Positions 61,210 through 64,000 of a stretch of DNA of 64,000 bases are shown piece by piece (position 1 is the stretch's first letter; each line of letters starts with the position of its first letter). Origin of the DNA: Paraburkholderia tagetis (GTDB lineage Bacteria > Pseudomonadota > Gammaproteobacteria > Burkholderiales > Burkholderiaceae); the NCBI RefSeq assembly GCF_022213065.1, contig NZ_JAKLJA010000001.1, forward strand, positions 603,916 to 667,915. The letters run 5' to 3'. Both the position numbers and the translations under genes were made by a program. The notes beneath the pieces are model-generated. The model was not told the origin of the DNA. It worked only from the letters and a program-made list of their open reading frames with translations, and ran no database searches.

Positions 61210-62811
61210 GTGAGCAGTTCTGTTAAACGACATATCGGCCCGTTTGCGCTGATGTTCACCGGCCTCGGGTCGATCATCGGTTCGGGCTGGCTGTTCGGTG
61301 CCTGGAAAGCGGCCAAGATTGCCGGCCCCGCCTCCATTTGCGCATGGATCATTGGCGCCGTGGTCATTCTGGCCATTGCGCTCACCTATGCCGAACTCGG
61401 CGCGATGTTCCCCGAATCGGGCGGCATGGTGCGCTACGCGCGCTACTCGCACGGTGCGCTGGTGGGCTTCATCAGCGCATGGGCCAACTGGATCGCCATC
61501 GTTTCGGTGATTCCCATCGAAGCCGAAGCCTCGATCCAGTACATGAGCACGTGGCCCTACCCATGGGCGCATGCGCTCTTCGTCGACGGATCGCTCACGT
61601 CTTCGGGATTAATCCTCTCCGCGCTGCTGGTGATCATTTACTTCATGCTCAACTACTGGGGTGTGAAGCTTTTCGCTCAGGCCAATAGCGTCATCACGAT
61701 TTTCAAATTCATCATCCCCGGTCTCACGATCGCGGGCCTGATGGCTGCGGGTTTCCATCACGAGAACTTCGGCCAATCGACCGACTTCGCGCCCTATGGC
61801 TGGTCGGCGGTGTTCACGGCCGTTGCCACCAGCGGCATCGTGTTCGCGTTCAACGGCTTCCAGAGCCCGATCAATCTCGCCGGTGAAGCACGCAATCCGT
61901 CGAAGAGCGTGCCGTTCGCGGTGATCGGCTCGATCCTCTGCGCGCTCGTGATCTACGTGCTGCTGCAAGTTGCGTATATCGGCGCGGTCTCGCCTGCCGA
62001 TGTCATGAAAGGCTGGAACACGTTCAACTTCAAGTCGCCGTTCGCTGAACTCGCGATCGCGCTGAACCTGAACTGGCTGGCGATCCTGCTTTACGTGGAC
62101 GCGTTCGTGAGCCCGAGCGGCACCGGCACGACCTATATGGCCACGACCTCGCGCATGATCTACGCGATGGAGCGCAACAACACGATGCCGAAGATGTTCG
62201 GCAACGTGCACCCGTTCTACGGCGTGCCGCGTCAGGCGATGTGGTTCAACCTGCTCGTTTCGTTCATCTTCATGTTCTTCTTCCGTGGCTGGAGCTCGCT
62301 CGCGGCGGTGATCTCGGTGGCAACCGTGATTTCGTACCTCACCGGCCCGATCAGCCTGATGGCACTCAAGCGCGCGGCCACCGATCTGGAGCGCCCGCTC
62401 TCGGTGCCGTTCATGAAGGTCATTGCGCCGTTCGCGTTCGTCTGCGCGTCGATGATCCTGTACTGGGCGAAGTGGCCGCTGACCGGCGAAATCATCCTGC
62501 TGATGATCGTCGCGCTGCCGGTGTACTTCTACTTCCAGGGCAAGGCGGGCTGGGACGGCTGGAGCCGCGACCTGAAGGCCGCATGGTGGCTGTGCGCCTA
62601 CCTGCCGATCATGGCGGTGCTCTCGCTGATCGGCAGCAAGCAGTTCGGCGGGTACGACGTGATTCCCTACGGCTGGGACATGCTGGTGGTGGCGATCATC
62701 TCGCTCGGTTTTTACTATTGGGGCGTGAATTCGGGTTATCGCTCGCAGTACCTCGATGAACGCGAAAAACTCGCGGAACTCGAAGCGCTGCCCTCCGTCT
62801 CCGAAGTCTGA
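61210..62811 (+). CDS. APC-family amino-acid permease
   Basis: 533 residues starting with GTG at 61210 behind GGAG. Twelve to fourteen membrane segments. Helix 1 motif GLGSIIGSGWLFG is the substrate-binding loop, followed by YAELGAMFPESGGMVRYARYSHGALVGFISAWANWIA. FNGFQSPINLAGEARNPSKSVPFAV is the helix 6-7 signature. It probably exchanges or imports an amino acid or polyamine. Substrate unknown. It ends in front of the fold-back repeat. Confidence 0.9.
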   Translation: MSSSVKRHIGPFALMFTGLGSIIGSGWLFGAWKAAKIAGPASICAWIIGAVVILAIALTYAELGAMFPESGGMVRYARYSHGALVGFISAWANWIAIVSVIPIEAEASIQYMSTWPYPWAHALFVDGSLTSSGLILSALLVIIYFMLNYWGVKLFAQANSVITIFKFIIPGLTIAGLMAAGFHHENFGQSTDFAPYGWSAVFTAVATSGIVFAFNGFQSPINLAGEARNPSKSVPFAVIGSILCALVIYVLLQVAYIGAVSPADVMKGWNTFNFKSPFAELAIALNLNWLAILLYVDAFVSPSGTGTTYMATTSRMIYAMERNNTMPKMFGNVHPFYGVPRQAMWFNLLVSFIFMFFFRGWSSLAAVISVATVISYLTGPISLMALKRAATDLERPLSVPFMKVIAPFAFVCASMILYWAKWPLTGEIILLMIVALPVYFYFQGKAGWDGWSRDLKAAWWLCAYLPIMAVLSLIGSKQFGGYDVIPYGWDMLVVAIISLGFYYWGVNSGYRSQYLDEREKLAELEALPSVSEV

Positions 62812-62900
62812 TTTAGGGCCTTTCGGCACGGGTTTTGTGTGCTTTTCGCGTTTCCTTGTGTTCGTGGTGGTCTATTAGCGTTGCCCCTGTGCGGGGCGCC

Positions 62901-63289
62901 AGGCAAAAGAAAGCGGCTCAAACCGCTAGTGTGACGCAGTGGACCACTTGCCTTACATCGAAGTGGTTCCGGGGCATCCGTCACCTCGCACCTTCAAACT
63001 CAGTGACAAAGGAGTCATTCATCCCGCTGCTCGCTACGCGCGCAGCGGTCGGGTATGCAAGGGAAACCAGGCGTACTGCCTGGGTATCGAATGCGCATGC
63101 ACTGCATCGATTCGTATGCATTCCTCTGGTTTTGGATTATGCCCCACGGCGCGCGCAGCGCCGCCGGAGGAATGAGTCCTTAGTCACTCTGTTATACGGC
63201 GCGTGATGACAGACGCTCCGGAACCGCTCCGATCACGGGCAAGTGGTGGACGGCGTCACACTGGCGGTTTGAGCGGCTTTCTTTTGCCT
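62901..63289. repeat. 389-bp imperfect fold-back intergenic element
   Basis: Left arm 62901-62937 and right arm 63253-63289 are inverted copies matching at 35 of 37 bases. Further inside, 62943-62952 pairs with 63239-63248 (perfect 10 bp), 62963-62972 with 63218-63227, and 63001-63020 with 63170-63189 (17 of 20). The whole segment can fold as one long hairpin with a GC-rich apical part. It encodes no protein. The outer arm resembles sequences I recall as common intergenic repeats of Burkholderia genomes. Confidence 0.8.
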
Positions 63290-63294
63290 ACTTG

Positions 63295-64000
<706 letters not shown>

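Overview
The window looks like a chromosomal segment of a Burkholderiaceae bacterium, most likely Paraburkholderia or a close relative. Codon use is GC-rich in nearly all genes. Family-typical markers include a DUF4148-type secreted protein, a 13-16-strand porin of the Burkholderia type, DUF3022- and DUF2784-like proteins, and a 433-residue dialkylglycine decarboxylase next to its LysR regulator, as described in B. cepacia. No rRNA, tRNA or CRISPR array was found.

Positions 1 to about 21.3 kb are the right part of a contractile-tailed (myovirus-type) prophage; its left end and any head, replication and repressor genes lie outside the window. Order on the + strand: two small proteins, tail sheath, tail tube, tail assembly chaperone with a -1 frameshift extension, a neck/completion-like protein, tape measure, LysM protein, baseplate hub, spike, gp25-like protein, baseplate J, gp48-like protein, glycine-rich tail fibre and a fibre-associated protein. 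A minus-strand cargo island follows (AT-rich acyltransferase, outer-membrane beta-barrel, small HTH regulator). Then comes the lysis and accessory block (two holin-like proteins, ParB-like protein, GH19 endolysin, HNH-like protein, two lipoproteins, a CHSFV-motif protein and a class-3 lipase), a 53-residue minus-strand membrane protein, and a P4-type integrase. Several phage genes are preceded by the same module: a GC hairpin, a T tract and a TTTCTGGAG ribosome-binding site.

From 21.3 to 34 kb the host region holds a GST / YCII / MarR divergon, two DUF190 genes, a secreted beta-propeller with a discoidin domain, and a ribitol catabolic cluster. That cluster contains a FGGY D-ribulokinase, a ribitol 2-dehydrogenase-like SDR, a one-ATPase sugar ABC transporter and an AraC regulator. 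It is inferred to import ribitol, oxidise it to D-ribulose and phosphorylate it.

From 34 to 42.4 kb are an MFS transporter, PRC-barrel and DUF3022 proteins, a kup / 49-residue ORF / GH15 operon, a DUF2784 membrane protein and a zinc alcohol dehydrogenase. From 42.9 to 47 kb is an orphan type VI secretion module: a VgrG C-terminal relic, a two-domain peptidoglycan hydrolase (M23-like plus GH19-like) and exported candidate immunity proteins, with base composition lower in GC than the surroundings.

From 47 to 62.8 kb are dgdA/dgdR, pyruvate kinase, pirin, a flavoprotein / NTF2-like / porin group, BON and OsmC proteins, DUF488 and DUF2945, a xanthine/uracil-type permease, SnoaL-like and AHSA1-like proteins, and an APC amino-acid permease. 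The right end is a fold-back intergenic repeat next to the left part of an IS110-family insertion sequence that runs off the window.

Two structural signals are not explained by the genes. First, short tandem repeats (12-14 bp, or 30 bp) begin exactly at the stop codons of at least five host genes and add back-up stop codons. Second, a 299-bp element made of perfectly nested inverted repeats (33, 17 and 20 bp) forms a three-way junction between two convergent genes.
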